Assembly (NCBI RefSeq): GCF_000350225.1
Contig: NW_005179028.1
Span: 54,518 to 118,517 of the forward strand
Origin: Chondrus crispus
Taxonomy: Eukaryota; Rhodophyta; Florideophyceae; Gigartinales; Gigartinaceae
Reading direction: 5' to 3'
Length of the DNA stretch: 64,000 bases
Positions within the stretch are counted from its first letter, which is position 1, and every line of letters starts with the position of its first letter. Positions 19,491-29,396 of the stretch are shown piece by piece. The notes under the pieces are model-generated. The model searched no databases, was not told where the DNA came from, and saw only the letters and a list, made by a program, of their open reading frames with translations. The position numbers and the translations under genes were made by a program.

Positions 19491-22400
19491 ATGGCATTCA
19501 CGAGGCTTCGACAGAGGTGTGTGAGGGACGTTCTTGACCTGGCCGTTTTTCTCTCAGAATCAGGAAAGTTGGGGAAGCTGAGTGGCGATCGAAATGAATA
19601 CAGCGATGAATCTGCTCGAGAACTAGCCGTCTTCGCATCCATTTCTGCAAACGGCGGTAGAAGGGTACTTTACCTTCTGTCCCTAATTCCGAATCAGGGA
19701 CTACTGGATTTCTTTCAATCCCATGCTCTCCTTCGAGTATTCTCTCCAGAGGTTTGGTTTGAAAATGGAGTTTCATATAGCGCTTTGGATTTTATGAGTC
19801 CGAAGATACCAAGCTTAATCAAATCTGCATCGAACGATTCGCGATGCATTTTCTCTAAGTCGTTCAGTGATGTCGGTTCACCGACTAGAGATAAGCTTGT
19901 CATATGTTTTTTTCAAATCACAGCCGTATTAGCAACACTTTCCGGATGGTTCCGTTCACAGTCAGGAACTGCGCATTTGCAGGACGTCATGAGAAGATAC
20001 CTATGTCCATCATGGAACACCTCCGGTATGAGTTCACAGCTGGAAGAACATTTTAGTTATGAAAACATGCATGCTGGGTGGAAGTCCGTCAACGTCGCAT
20101 TCTTTCACCTCACAAAAAGTTCATGGAGGAGAGAGGATGCATATAATGAGAATGTCTTAAAGCTCATTGTCAAGGCTTTTTGTGAGTTTTTGAGTTGGTC
20201 TTTTTTCATGATGGGGAACGGCGACGCGGAAGGCTTTCAGACATCCTTGGAAGAACTGGGAGTATTGGTATTACAAAAGATCAGCGATGAAATCTTGGAG
20301 GGGACGTATGGCCGGAATTTGCTTCGTTCGCTGTATGAAATGTCTTTGCGAGAACGATTACGTGATGCTGATGAGCGAGATGTTTCCGCGGAACTGCCTC
20401 CAGAGCTTGCGCATATATTGCCGAAAATATTCTGTAGCGATCCCGCTCAGTGTAGAACTCGCAAAAGGACGGTACATGAGACCAACGCAGCGCATTCACT
20501 GTCGAAGCGCAAACGTGTTGAGAATGACTATCGAACATCTGAGCTGGCTTCGCATGATTTAATAGCAAACCGCACGCGTTGTGCAGTAGTCCCACGTACA
20601 CCATCCTCTCGGAGGGAACCTCGTCGGCCAGTTGTACGCCACAATATGACCGCGACTTTCGTCCAGGAAACACCACCCGGTGTCCCAGATATGACCGCAA
20701 ATTTCGTTCCGGAAACACCACCCTGTGACCCGGAATTAGAGAGGAAGCGGAGATTAATTTCCCTCGGAAGAGCAGCTAGCAGGGCGCTCCAAGCCATTCC
20801 AACAAGAGAATTTTCAACGATCACTGATTTGCAAAAGTGTGTACCGATTCGTAGTCGCAATTGGCGCGTCTCTTTCCGAGAGACGGGGGATGGCGATGAG
20901 AGAATGGCGCGAACCACAGTGAATAGAGCCCCTACGGAGAGGGATTACTTCGAGAGCAGACTCAGAAACCATCAAGAACACGGTGGAAATGCTATCACAG
21001 ATCCTGAGTTTGAGAATCTCGTCGACGAAATCCGGCAACCGGAACTCATCAAACTCGTTCTGGGTCATGACGCAGTCGAAGAGAGAGATGAATTATCACC
21101 AGGCCTGCATAAACTCAACAGTGATCTCGATGCCTTTCAGGCTGAGATGCCTCGGTGGACGGTTTCACCAAGTGATGCGGAATCTGGATCAAAAGAAGAT
21201 CTCATTGAGGGGAATGACGCTTGGTATCAATGGTATACGAAGCATAACAGCACTGCTATCCTTGAAGACGTCACGAATAGCGAAGATGCAATTCGATATG
21301 CAAATCATTGGAAGTGTTTTTTGACGTTGGAGCTCCGGGGCCAGTTGGCTGACGCGCTTTCGGAAAAATGGCCTTCTGCCAAGGGGAATCAGCAAGAGTT
21401 TCTCGAAAACGTACACCGAATTGCATATGAGTCACCATTCATTAATGTGCACATCAACAGAGTCACCAAATCTGGAACGTTGATAAACATGAAATGTGAA
21501 AGCGTAGACATCAGGATGAACCAAAGGATAGCCAAGGAAATGTCGGGGATGACTGTTGCGGTTGGATATCTGCAGAGATGTGACACAGATGAGAGATCAC
21601 CTCTCATTTTGGTCATGATTCGAAGAGTTCATGTGAATGCTGACGACTATGATGTGTTAGATCTTGCAGGAAGGATAGACAAAGTATTTCTTTCTGCTGC
21701 AATTGATCGCAAGGTAGGTAATAGGTTCATTGTTGGACCTGGGGATTTGGTACGGCTGCAAAGCTTTTACAGCTATGCCTCACTCTGCAGGATGTTTGTA
21801 GCTGCACACATGATCTACGTCCTGCCGACTGGATTGCAAAAAGTTATGTTCGGAGTCAGTCCTCCGATATTGCGAAAAGAGCATGTGAAGCAGCGAGAAG
21901 AGCATGACGTCCGTCCTTTGTTCGATGCAGTCGATGAGCACTGCTTGAAATACTTATTCGGCTTGAGGAGGTCCCAGTTAATTGACAAACACCAGTTTGA
22001 GGCACTCATCATGTCAATGAGCCACATTGCCAAAGCCAATCCCAGGTCCTTGAGTTTTTCTATGATACAGGGTCCTCCTGGGACTGGGAAGACAATGTGT
22101 ATCGTGAACTTGGTGGGAGCCCTAATTCACCACGGAAATGTGGGTCATCTCGGCTGTTTTCAGCGACACAATCTCTTGATGCGCAAAGATGGCATTTTGA
22201 GGTGTGCGAAAAAGGAAGACGGGACAGGAGCGGTGAAAATCCTGATCACTGCCAGTTCTAACCAAGCGGTTGATAATGTCGTCAGAGCCCTTGAGAGAGG
22301 TATACCAGATGGAAACGGAGGACGAATTTTTGTCCAACTAGCTCGAATTGCTCGGACAAGGTACGACTTGAAGGAACTGAAGAAACACTCAATTGACCAA

Positions 22401-23768
22401 AAAGGTTTGGTATTCGACGAAGAGTATTTTGACCGCAGGAATCCATCTACTGAAAAGAAGCCCGTCTGGACATCATTGGCGGCTCGTCGCGCGGCTGCAG
22501 ATGAGTCGATTGTGCTTCTTGCCACTAACAACTTGGTCGGTGGGAAGCAATTCGCATACCTGCGGCAGGAAATAGACGTAATAATCAACGATGAAGTGTC
22601 AACCAGTATCGAACCAGAGAGCCTCATTCCCATGACAGTAACCAGGAAGCGAACAAGGTTTGGTCGCCTTCACTATATCGGTGTGGGTGATTTTAAACAA
22701 CTTTCTCCATTATCGAAGACCCTGCATCAAATCCGAGGTCTCCAATTGCCGGTCCGTCTCACCTACGAGAATCAAACAATCTCTCAATTCGAGAGATTGT
22801 TTCGGGCAAGGAGAGTACCAGTGGCGCTATTAATGATCCAGTATCGAATGCATCCGGTCATTTCTACTCCCCACAGCGAGTTTTTTTATGGATCAGCAAT
22901 TCGAAACGGAAATTCTGCGACGGTATTCATGACAGATTACAACCAGAGAAGACTGCAATCAACAGGATTCTTCCCTTTCACCTTTCTTGATACATCGTTC
23001 TGCCGGAGTCGTATGGAAAGCGATGATGGAGAGGGGAATATATGCAATCTCCTGGAAGCTCGGAAGGTACGCTGGGTTATATTGAGGCTCATTTCTCATG
23101 TTTCCAAATCAGATGGATCTTCTGTGCTCACAAGTTCCGGACTGAAAGGTAGAATTGCGGTCATCGCGCCTTACCGCTACCAGGTCCAACTGATCCGCGA
23201 AATCGTCTCAAAAGAACTCATAGGGGGCCTGGATATCATAATTGACACTGTAGACTCCATGCAAGGTGGACAGCGAGACATTGTGATATTTTCATGCACC
23301 AGAAGCAACGATAACGGCACATACGGATTTCTCACGAATCGCAGAAGGTTGAATGTAGCTTTTAGCCGAGCTAAGAACCTGCTCGTGGTGATTGGAGATT
23401 CTGAGCATCTATTCAGAGATACCTGTTTTCGATTTTTCATAAGCTGTTGCAGAGACTCGCGTGATGGAGCCGGTATGATGACTGCACGGCCTAGCAAGGG
23501 TGATAAAATTGCAAAGCCAGTCACAAGAGGGGGTTCAATGCATCTGCTTCGTCGTCGAAGTGGGTACGATCTACGCCCGAAAGAGACGCCGGGATGGTTG
23601 AAAGATGATGCGAAAGGTTCAAAAAGCGGAAGAATGAATGAATCACAGCTTGGGGTGCCCAGGATTCTGTCAATGATTCGCCAGCCAAGTCAAATAAGGA
23701 AACACGGTGATGACTACTTCATTTGCAAGCGCGTGCAGACTGCCCCTCTCTCAAATTTAGTTCAGTAG
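19491..23768 (+). CDS. Large SF1B helicase (UPF1/SEN1-like) of the KDZ-type element
   Basis: The frame is open from 19437 (GTG). The first ATG, 19491, gives 1425 residues and ends in TAG. The C-terminal third is a superfamily 1 helicase: Walker A QGPPGTGKT at 861, motif Ia TASSNQAVDNV, motif II NDEVSTS at 1034 (DEVS where most have DEAG/S), motif III GVGDFKQLSP, motif IV IQYRMHP, motif V TVDSMQGGQRDIV and motif VI NRRRLNVAFSRAKN at about 1284. This set is typical of UPF1/SEN1/DNA2-type ATPases that unwind nucleic acid 5'-3'. The N-terminal 800 residues are unique, with a basic stretch near 330-420 that includes two tandem copies of a MTA-FV-ETPPG-like motif. The gene is intact although its neighbours carry stops. 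A role in element replication or repair of excision sites is inference. Confidence 0.8.
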   Translation: MAFTRLRQRCVRDVLDLAVFLSESGKLGKLSGDRNEYSDESARELAVFASISANGGRRVLYLLSLIPNQGLLDFFQSHALLRVFSPEVWFENGVSYSALDFMSPKIPSLIKSASNDSRCIFSKSFSDVGSPTRDKLVICFFQITAVLATLSGWFRSQSGTAHLQDVMRRYLCPSWNTSGMSSQLEEHFSYENMHAGWKSVNVAFFHLTKSSWRREDAYNENVLKLIVKAFCEFLSWSFFMMGNGDAEGFQTSLEELGVLVLQKISDEILEGTYGRNLLRSLYEMSLRERLRDADERDVSAELPPELAHILPKIFCSDPAQCRTRKRTVHETNAAHSLSKRKRVENDYRTSELASHDLIANRTRCAVVPRTPSSRREPRRPVVRHNMTATFVQETPPGVPDMTANFVPETPPCDPELERKRRLISLGRAASRALQAIPTREFSTITDLQKCVPIRSRNWRVSFRETGDGDERMARTTVNRAPTERDYFESRLRNHQEHGGNAITDPEFENLVDEIRQPELIKLVLGHDAVEERDELSPGLHKLNSDLDAFQAEMPRWTVSPSDAESGSKEDLIEGNDAWYQWYTKHNSTAILEDVTNSEDAIRYANHWKCFLTLELRGQLADALSEKWPSAKGNQQEFLENVHRIAYESPFINVHINRVTKSGTLINMKCESVDIRMNQRIAKEMSGMTVAVGYLQRCDTDERSPLILVMIRRVHVNADDYDVLDLAGRIDKVFLSAAIDRKVGNRFIVGPGDLVRLQSFYSYASLCRMFVAAHMIYVLPTGLQKVMFGVSPPILRKEHVKQREEHDVRPLFDAVDEHCLKYLFGLRRSQLIDKHQFEALIMSMSHIAKANPRSLSFSMIQGPPGTGKTMCIVNLVGALIHHGNVGHLGCFQRHNLLMRKDGILRCAKKEDGTGAVKILITASSNQAVDNVVRALERGIPDGNGGRIFVQLARIARTRYDLKELKKHSIDQKGLVFDEEYFDRRNPSTEKKPVWTSLAARRAAADESIVLLATNNLVGGKQFAYLRQEIDVIINDEVSTSIEPESLIPMTVTRKRTRFGRLHYIGVGDFKQLSPLSKTLHQIRGLQLPVRLTYENQTISQFERLFRARRVPVALLMIQYRMHPVISTPHSEFFYGSAIRNGNSATVFMTDYNQRRLQSTGFFPFTFLDTSFCRSRMESDDGEGNICNLLEARKVRWVILRLISHVSKSDGSSVLTSSGLKGRIAVIAPYRYQVQLIREIVSKELIGGLDIIIDTVDSMQGGQRDIVIFSCTRSNDNGTYGFLTNRRRLNVAFSRAKNLLVVIGDSEHLFRDTCFRFFISCCRDSRDGAGMMTARPSKGDKIAKPVTRGGSMHLLRRRSGYDLRPKETPGWLKDDAKGSKSGRMNESQLGVPRILSMIRQPSQIRKHGDDYFICKRVQTAPLSNLVQ

Positions 23769-23981
23769 ATGAAACAAAAATCGACTTTCCGCGTCTTTTG
23801 CACAAAGAAAAGGATCAATAGGTCACCCTGAAAGACCTTTAAAATATCAAATACGACGCTTCTTTGACTTCGAGGCACTCTGAGAGCCATTATGAGGCCT
23901 CTTGATATTATCGCAGACCAAGACAACGTCTTTCGTTATTTGTTGCATGCGTACAGTACTCAATTTTTTGCTATGAATTGT

Positions 23982-24554
23982 TTAATGGCACGCTGGACAA
24001 GGAGCCGTAACATAGACGCTCTCGTCAACTAACATTGCACTGTTTGTGAGCTCAAAGAGTGGTGTTAGACATTTTGAGTGAAACATGTGTTCACATGTCA
24101 ATGGCTTTTTCACTTCATATCCAGCGCGATCTTTCTCCGCATCTTCTTTTTCCTTTCTGGTTCCATGCATCCATACAAAGAGTGGCACAAGGCAAACAAG
24201 GCAAACATCATCAGGAAAATCCCTGGCCTCTGGTTGCAGCGCTTTCATCTGAAGTATGCCTTCGAGATGACAATTAATTCCCGAAACAAGGCGTCCTGAT
24301 CGTTTACGTTTTATAAAAGCAGTAAAAATCTCATTATTGCAGTCACGTTCTCCACAAGACACCATAAAGTCATTTGTGCGCACCGCGCTTGTGTCGAACA
24401 CATCTTCAAGCCTGTCCTTGAAATAAAGTGATAAAGAGCATGAAAGGGTTACTGACATTGAGCTGCATCTTCTCCACCCCGCGGGGCACCCATTAGCGAC
24501 CTCCTGTACATCTGAGAGCTCATCGCAGCCCGGAATTTCCGCTTTCTTAGCCAT
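23982..24554 (-). CDS. RING-H2 zinc-finger protein (candidate ubiquitin ligase)
   Basis: A 190-residue frame from ATG 24554 to TAA 23982. Ten codons open further upstream, but those lie in the terminal repeat and start with GTG. The C-terminal part has CLVCLVPLF, then LTCEHMFHSKCLTP, then CPACH: C-x2-C, C-x-H-x2-H-x2-C, C-x2-C. That is the RING-H2 pattern of E3 ubiquitin ligases. The N-terminal 100 residues are not recognised. It is the right-most gene of the KDZ-type element and converges on the helicase. It may modify a host or element protein; no partner is evident. Confidence 0.65.
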   Translation of the reverse strand: MAKKAEIPGCDELSDVQEVANGCPAGWRRCSSMSVTLSCSLSLYFKDRLEDVFDTSAVRTNDFMVSCGERDCNNEIFTAFIKRKRSGRLVSGINCHLEGILQMKALQPEARDFPDDVCLVCLVPLFVWMHGTRKEKEDAEKDRAGYEVKKPLTCEHMFHSKCLTPLFELTNSAMLVDESVYVTAPCPACH

Positions 24555-24566
24555 CTGTTGAGCCAA

Positions 24567-24699
24567 TAAATGGGAATCTCGCACGCACTCGCTTTGTTGC
24601 TGATCGCCGCTATGCTCATAGGATGATTACCAAACTAGTGGCCGTTGTTGCAAAGAGTATCTAGGCAGATATTCTCGATGCCCAGATTTGAGTGTCCGC
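24567..24699 (-). repeat. Right terminal inverted repeat of the KDZ-type element
   Basis: Inverted partner of 12162-12295. The inner 36 bp are almost identical and the outer 95 bp diverged, with small indels. Confidence 0.8.
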
Positions 24700-24710
24700 G
24701 ATCCGGTGCC

Positions 24711-24819
24711 CCAGATTTTGTGAATAGCTGGTCACGATAGAATCATATAGCCATCCGATTTTTTGTACGCCAGATTTTGCGAATAGCTGGACACGATAGA
24801 ATCGAATAGCAATCCGATG
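24711..24819. repeat. Tandem direct repeat, period 59 bp
   Basis: Bases 24711-24760 and 24770-24819 are near copies (CCAGATTTTG, GAATAGCTGG, CACGATAGAATC, ATCCGAT). The pair lies just outside the right KDZ repeat, so it may belong to the true end of that element. Confidence 0.75.
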
Positions 24820-25672
24820 GAGGTTTTGAAAATGTTCGGTAATTTTCAAAGCCTCGTTTTAGTGGCCAGCAGGAAGCCCTCCTTTTAATCCAAATCAGCC
24901 TTTACAGCTGCTGGACGCAAATCAGGTGCCCTAGAATCGGTGTCACGGATCATCACGCCTCCGTGACCTGACCCCTTCCTTCGCCTCCCTAGGGGGGGCC
25001 TTCTGAATGGCCTTTTCACAAAACCTGGAGGCCTCCATAGTATTCAAACCAATGAGCCAATCACGGATTCGACGAATAAGTGCGATTTTAGTTTGGTTGG
25101 TGTAAATACATATCATGGAGGACTCACGGCGCTTTCTTCGAGTCCTCCACGGTGCGAACGTGCCCTAACCCCTATCTTTTACAACGAGACGCCAGGCACA
25201 CAGCAAGGCACTCTTTCAAGCACTTTCCATTGGCCCCCATTTCGCTCTTCCAAATTCAAAAAATGGCGGAAGACACGCACCAAAAGCAAAATGCTCGCAG
25301 CTAAGGCAAAATTCGAAAACAAGATCTGGATGCGCACTATCCCACCCCGCCCTTGCAAAAGCCCACCCCGCCACCGCAAAAGCCCCCCATCCACCACAAT
25401 TCCCAACTCCCTGAACAATCGCAACCACCCTTTTCCCTCCCTCCATGGTCGTATCGATCCATCCCCGCCGCAGCCCGCGAAATCATCCCGGATCTGCGGC
25501 TCGTCTCCCCAATCTTCCACCTACCCTCTGCGACGCGGGGTCCCTTTCGCGATCCTTGGACGCCGCGTTTGCCGCCGATATTGCAAGCTAACCGTTACCT
25601 CCGCTCACACCATTCCCAGTATCAACACCTTCTGCTACTGTAACCCCCCGCGCAGCACCGAGATTCAGTGAC
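24820..25672. other. Non-coding stretch upstream of the 528-residue protein
   Basis: Includes a G7 run near 24990 and a C-rich, open but domain-free frame at 25093-25671. Probably leader or promoter DNA of the plus-strand gene that follows. Confidence 0.3.
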
Positions 25673-27259
25673 ATGAACTCGCAAGAGACTCCAGCTGGCG
25701 CAGTGCGACTCGCGCCAGCTCCGAGCTCAGGGCAAAATGAACACGTTGAGGACAGGATAGACCCAGGTAACCCTCGTGGGGAGGTATACCCACAGTATTC
25801 GGACGAAAACGGCACACATTTAGCTCTGTCTGCAAGCGAATCCTTGCAATTTGGGTACAACTTTTTGTTATCTCATACTGATATCGTCCTTCGAAAGCTG
25901 TTGAGAATATGGAGGCGGAAGGTGGGTGGTACAAAGACGGAGCGAGTGGCTCGCGCATTTCTTTATTTTCGCCTATGTTTACGCGGGGGAAAAACGGCTG
26001 CAGATGTGTTTTCCCAAGTCGAAGGCGCAAGCAGGCCTTTGTTCAAGAATTTCTCATCTTGGGTGCGGGATAAACGGGTAGCGATTGATGCATTGAGGCC
26101 AGTGCCCTCGGATGTGGAATTAATGTCCACTTTCAGACCGGCCGAGAGGGACCATTGGCGTGAATGTGAGGCCGAGGCGGAAACAAGACGCCAAATGATG
26201 GTAGATGGGGAGCTAGTGCCAGGAGATGGTGAGGATGGTGGTGATTCGGGGTACGGAGGGATAGGAAATGGGAACGGCACGGCGGACTTCACAATGTCAA
26301 TGTTCGCCAGGCTGTGCCTCATATTGCGAGATGACGATCAAGCTCGACTGGCGCATGCCGGAACAGGTCAGCCGTTGACTAAGGAACAACAGCAAAACCG
26401 AGTCAGCCGGGAGGACTACTGGCAGACAGTCGCTGAGCGCTTTAACGACACGAGCGTCACGCCCCATGCGGACATGAGAGGGGCACCGGTTGGCGACATT
26501 GACCCTTCTGTGGCTCCTACAATCTCTGTCCTGGGCGGAAAGCTAAAAAAAGTGTGGTACGACATGCGTGGGCCATGCACTATTGCGCACAATAACTTTG
26601 AAAAATCTGGACAGCATAACGGTACTCTATCTCGCTTTCTAGACTTCGTGCAGGGGAATGGGCACGGGGATTTGTATGCAGGGTCGAAGAGGTCTGTGAT
26701 AATGTTTATAGTAATGCGGGTGGGGACAGATATTCCGGGAGCGCGTATCGACGGGATTTTGGGCCTCACACTGAGAATAATTCCCCACGGCGCTGGATTT
26801 CATGAGGCCGGAGGTGGGGTGGATCGGGTCCCAGGAGCTCAGCAGTCTCCCGGGAGTTCTAGCCGGGAGGACGGAAGTGGTACAGGGGCAAAGAGGCGAA
26901 AGAAGATCGTTTGCGAAGACACTAGGTTTCTTTGCGACCATATCAAGGGCCTAACTGATTGTATCAGTGGCCATGGGGACAATGATCGCCAAAAACATTC
27001 GGAGGGGCAGGTGGGTGGTTATGGAACTGTAAGCGTGGAGGATGGGGAGGCTCGTCAGAGCAATGGGAACTCAGAGTTCCATGCGTTGGAATATATGGAA
27101 ACGAGAATAAAAGCTGTTGACCTCCTTAAGAGGTCATATGCACAGGTAGTAGATGCTGAGAGTGAAACGGGTGGCCGTGATAACTCTGTTTATCTCAGGA
27201 CAAAGCAGCAATACGACAACATCTCGCAAGAATTCGAACGCGCCTTCGGATCTGTGTAG
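25673..27259 (+). CDS. Unidentified 528-residue protein in the Harbinger-type element
   Basis: An intact frame from ATG 25673 (MNSQETPAG) to TAG 27257-27259. The middle (about 200-265) is helical and charged: FTMSMFARLCLILRDDDQARLAH, then SREDYWQTVAERFND. After a gap comes a pattern like a DNA-binding helix bundle (KKVWYDMRGPCTIAHNNFEKSGQ). The region around 400-420 has a basic cluster (GAKRRKKIV), possibly nuclear targeting. The C-terminus is a predicted coiled stretch (YLRTKQQYDNISQEFERAF). PIF/Harbinger elements encode a second, Myb/SANT-like DNA-binding protein beside the transposase. Size, charge and position suit that role, but I cannot show the motif. Alternatively it belongs to another nested element. 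Confidence 0.5.
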   Translation: MNSQETPAGAVRLAPAPSSGQNEHVEDRIDPGNPRGEVYPQYSDENGTHLALSASESLQFGYNFLLSHTDIVLRKLLRIWRRKVGGTKTERVARAFLYFRLCLRGGKTAADVFSQVEGASRPLFKNFSSWVRDKRVAIDALRPVPSDVELMSTFRPAERDHWRECEAEAETRRQMMVDGELVPGDGEDGGDSGYGGIGNGNGTADFTMSMFARLCLILRDDDQARLAHAGTGQPLTKEQQQNRVSREDYWQTVAERFNDTSVTPHADMRGAPVGDIDPSVAPTISVLGGKLKKVWYDMRGPCTIAHNNFEKSGQHNGTLSRFLDFVQGNGHGDLYAGSKRSVIMFIVMRVGTDIPGARIDGILGLTLRIIPHGAGFHEAGGGVDRVPGAQQSPGSSSREDGSGTGAKRRKKIVCEDTRFLCDHIKGLTDCISGHGDNDRQKHSEGQVGGYGTVSVEDGEARQSNGNSEFHALEYMETRIKAVDLLKRSYAQVVDAESETGGRDNSVYLRTKQQYDNISQEFERAFGSV

Positions 27260-27298
27260 GAAGGGTTGACATGATACTGTAGAAGTATCTAGTAAACA

Positions 27299-28057
27299 TC
27301 ATAAAGCGCGGTTGAATATGGGTCGGATACGACAAGCACGCGCACAGTAATTGAAACAACGCTCTTTGAAGCCGGAGAAGACCTCCATGGGGTTGGTGGT
27401 ATTGAGCCTTTGGATACATTTGATCCAAGCATGGCGACTGTAGATGGGACTGTTCCAGGAATTGAACTCACTAGAGGGGCGGGCTAAAGCTTTCAAAAGG
27501 GCAACTTTTGTAGCCATGTCACCGTTCTCGTGGGGCGACACGATATAAGCCGCAATATTCGTGGCTACCCCACCTGTACTCTTCCTGTTCTCTCTTGTTA
27601 CTGCGTCCAGTTTCGTGTGGAGCTCTGTGATGGCTATGTGGTAATGTCTGGCCATGGCATTGTCCACATCACCCCCGCTGCCCCACTCTTGCCTGCCGCG
27701 CTGCCTTGTCCAGCCTTTCCGTTGACCCGGCATGCCTCCCCTTCTTCTGCCTCCTCTTCTCCCACTACCCCGTTTTGCCTCGCCCTCTTCCGCCCCCGCC
27801 GCGGCCGCGTTCCCCTCCCCCCCGCGCCCCCCCTCTTCGCCGCCATCTCCGACCCTGCGTCTCTTCGCGGGCCTCACCCTAATCCCCCTCCTGCCGCCCT
27901 CTCTCCCCTCTCTATCGTCCCTTTCCCTCATCTGCACAATCCTCGCAATTGCGTCGCGAGCCTCCATAACGCCCTTCTTCCTCATGGCGTAAAACCTCCG
28001 CACGTGTTCTTGCTCCTCGTCCCCCTCCGCGCCCTCCTCCTCCTCCTCTTCCAGCAC
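27299..28057 (-). CDS. Unidentified Glu/Arg-rich open frame, possible exon
   Basis: 252 codons converging on the 528-residue gene, starting at GTG with no ATG. The first half is strongly acidic, then Arg/Gly-rich (KRRRV, RRGGRRRGG). The second half is of ordinary composition (HYHIAITELHTKLDAV, SRHAWIKCIQRL). The absence of ATG, plus further open minus-strand frames just upstream (28562-28143 and 29125-28511), suggests exons of one spliced gene, or a relic. No family recognised. Confidence 0.3.
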   Translation of the reverse strand: MLEEEEEEGAEGDEEQEHVRRFYAMRKKGVMEARDAIARIVQMRERDDREGREGGRRGIRVRPAKRRRVGDGGEEGGRGGEGNAAAAGAEEGEAKRGSGRRGGRRRGGMPGQRKGWTRQRGRQEWGSGGDVDNAMARHYHIAITELHTKLDAVTRENRKSTGGVATNIAAYIVSPHENGDMATKVALLKALARPSSEFNSWNSPIYSRHAWIKCIQRLNTTNPMEVFSGFKERCFNYCARACRIRPIFNRAL

Positions 28058-28142
28058 TATCTCCTCCTCTTCCGCCTCAATAGATCTGGGTTCTTCATTG
28101 GCCCTCTTGCATCCGGCTTAACCATCGAGTTGGAAATTAAGG

Positions 28143-29125
28143 TTACAGCATCAAACGGCATTTCTGAATGTCGACCAAATAATCATTCTCCGTAAGCCGC
28201 GGAAAGGTCTCGAAGGAATAGTCTGACATTTCTTTCCATGTCCTTCGTAGCGAATGCTGCATATCCGATATTTTCCGCCCACTGTAGGGTTCGAGCCCAG
28301 TCTTTTCCCGTAGAGGAAGAACGCCGCTCGGGGTCTCGGTCCAATCCTTGCTGTGACCAACGAACACCGGGGGTCGCTCCAAGGCAGAGACAGAATAATT
28401 GCCCCCAAATACGTCGTTCACTGATAGGGGGCGGCGTATCTCCATGGCCCGTACTTCATTGCGTAGGCTGCTGAGTTCAGCCGAGCAGCTTCCGAGAGCT
28501 CGGCTGGTATTCAGTATGCAGGGTAGGCCGTGGACGACGCATCTCGCAGTGGCTGACGACACGGTATTTGATTCCCTTCTCTTGGTGCTGGGTCTTGCAG
28601 GCTTTCCACGGCGAAAGCCTTCCTTTTCTGGGAAACTTTTTCGTCTTGGAAAAGGTCAAGTTCGCTCATGGAGAAAGCCTGCATTTTCAGAATTGTCAAA
28701 AGCGCGAGCATTTCTCTCTCGCGCTTCGCAACGGCAACAGATAAGCTGACAGGAGAGACCACTTGAGTAATTTGCTGTGACCTCGAAGCCGCAGAGTTCG
28801 GGGGCTTTATGTCCCCATCGTGCGATTCTGTTGATTTGGCATCCGTATGCCCAGTTGCACGAGCGCTGTGCTTTCGACTTTCTTCCACAATGCTTTCGGT
28901 CTTGCCGTTCGCATTCCTTCCTACTCCACTGTAGATGTTGCTGTTGGTGGGGAGAGTGTCTTCGTCTTCGCAATCAGAAGAGTCGTCGTCTTCACTGCCC
29001 GAAAGTGGTAATGTAGATTCTCGAGTGCGTGGTTTCCTGGTCTTTCGCAGCCGCATAAAAGCCTTCAGTTTTCTTCGCAGGATGTATATATCCATGAGAC
29101 TCAGTTGGCTCGGCTCTGAATACAC
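28143..29125 (-). CDS. Unidentified open frames, possible upstream exons
   Basis: Two overlapping minus-strand frames (29125-28511, 204 codons, and 28562-28143, 139 codons), neither starting at ATG. The first has an acidic Ser/Asp patch (SGSEDDDSSDCEDED) followed by a helical segment with MLALLTILKMQAFSM. The second has WKEMSDYSFETFPRL. They may be spliced to 28057-27299. No domain recognised. Confidence 0.25.
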
Positions 29126-29396
29126 CTTGCATGGCTTTTGCCAAGCCTTTGTTGTGGGAGGTAAATGCTACATCGAGAGGGGCGGCCGCGCCGCCCTGGA
29201 CGAAGCGCGCCGCACGCGCCGCGGCGCCACAATTCTGTTGACATCTGCGCAAGCAAAGGACAGTTTTGCATAGGTGAGATTGTGCACAACACTCCGCTGT
29301 GGCGCGTGTAGTTCGTGATTCGATGAGGTTCGTTCGATGGGGAACGTGACTGGCACACGTGTGCTTCGGGGAGGGGGAGAGGGGAGGATGGACAGC

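Larger units (their letters stand above)
12162..24699. mobile_element. KDZ-type DNA transposon with four genes
   Basis: The segments 12162-12295 and 24567-24699 are inverted copies, about 134 bp long, imperfect outside and nearly identical for the inner 36 bp (CAGCAACAAAGCGAGTGCG core). They enclose a KDZ-like transposase (minus), a zinc-finger protein (plus), a large SF1 helicase (plus) and a RING-H2 protein (minus). The transposase ends 207 bp inside the left repeat and the RING gene starts 13 bp inside the right one, so the repeats fit the gene set tightly. I could not settle the outermost bases or a target duplication. KDZ elements in fungi are known to carry cargo genes; this combination is not one I recognise. 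Confidence 0.65.

Noticed and set aside
27530-28195. 221-codon plus-strand frame rich in Pro and Leu
   Set aside because: C-rich low-complexity DNA opposite the acidic minus-strand frame.
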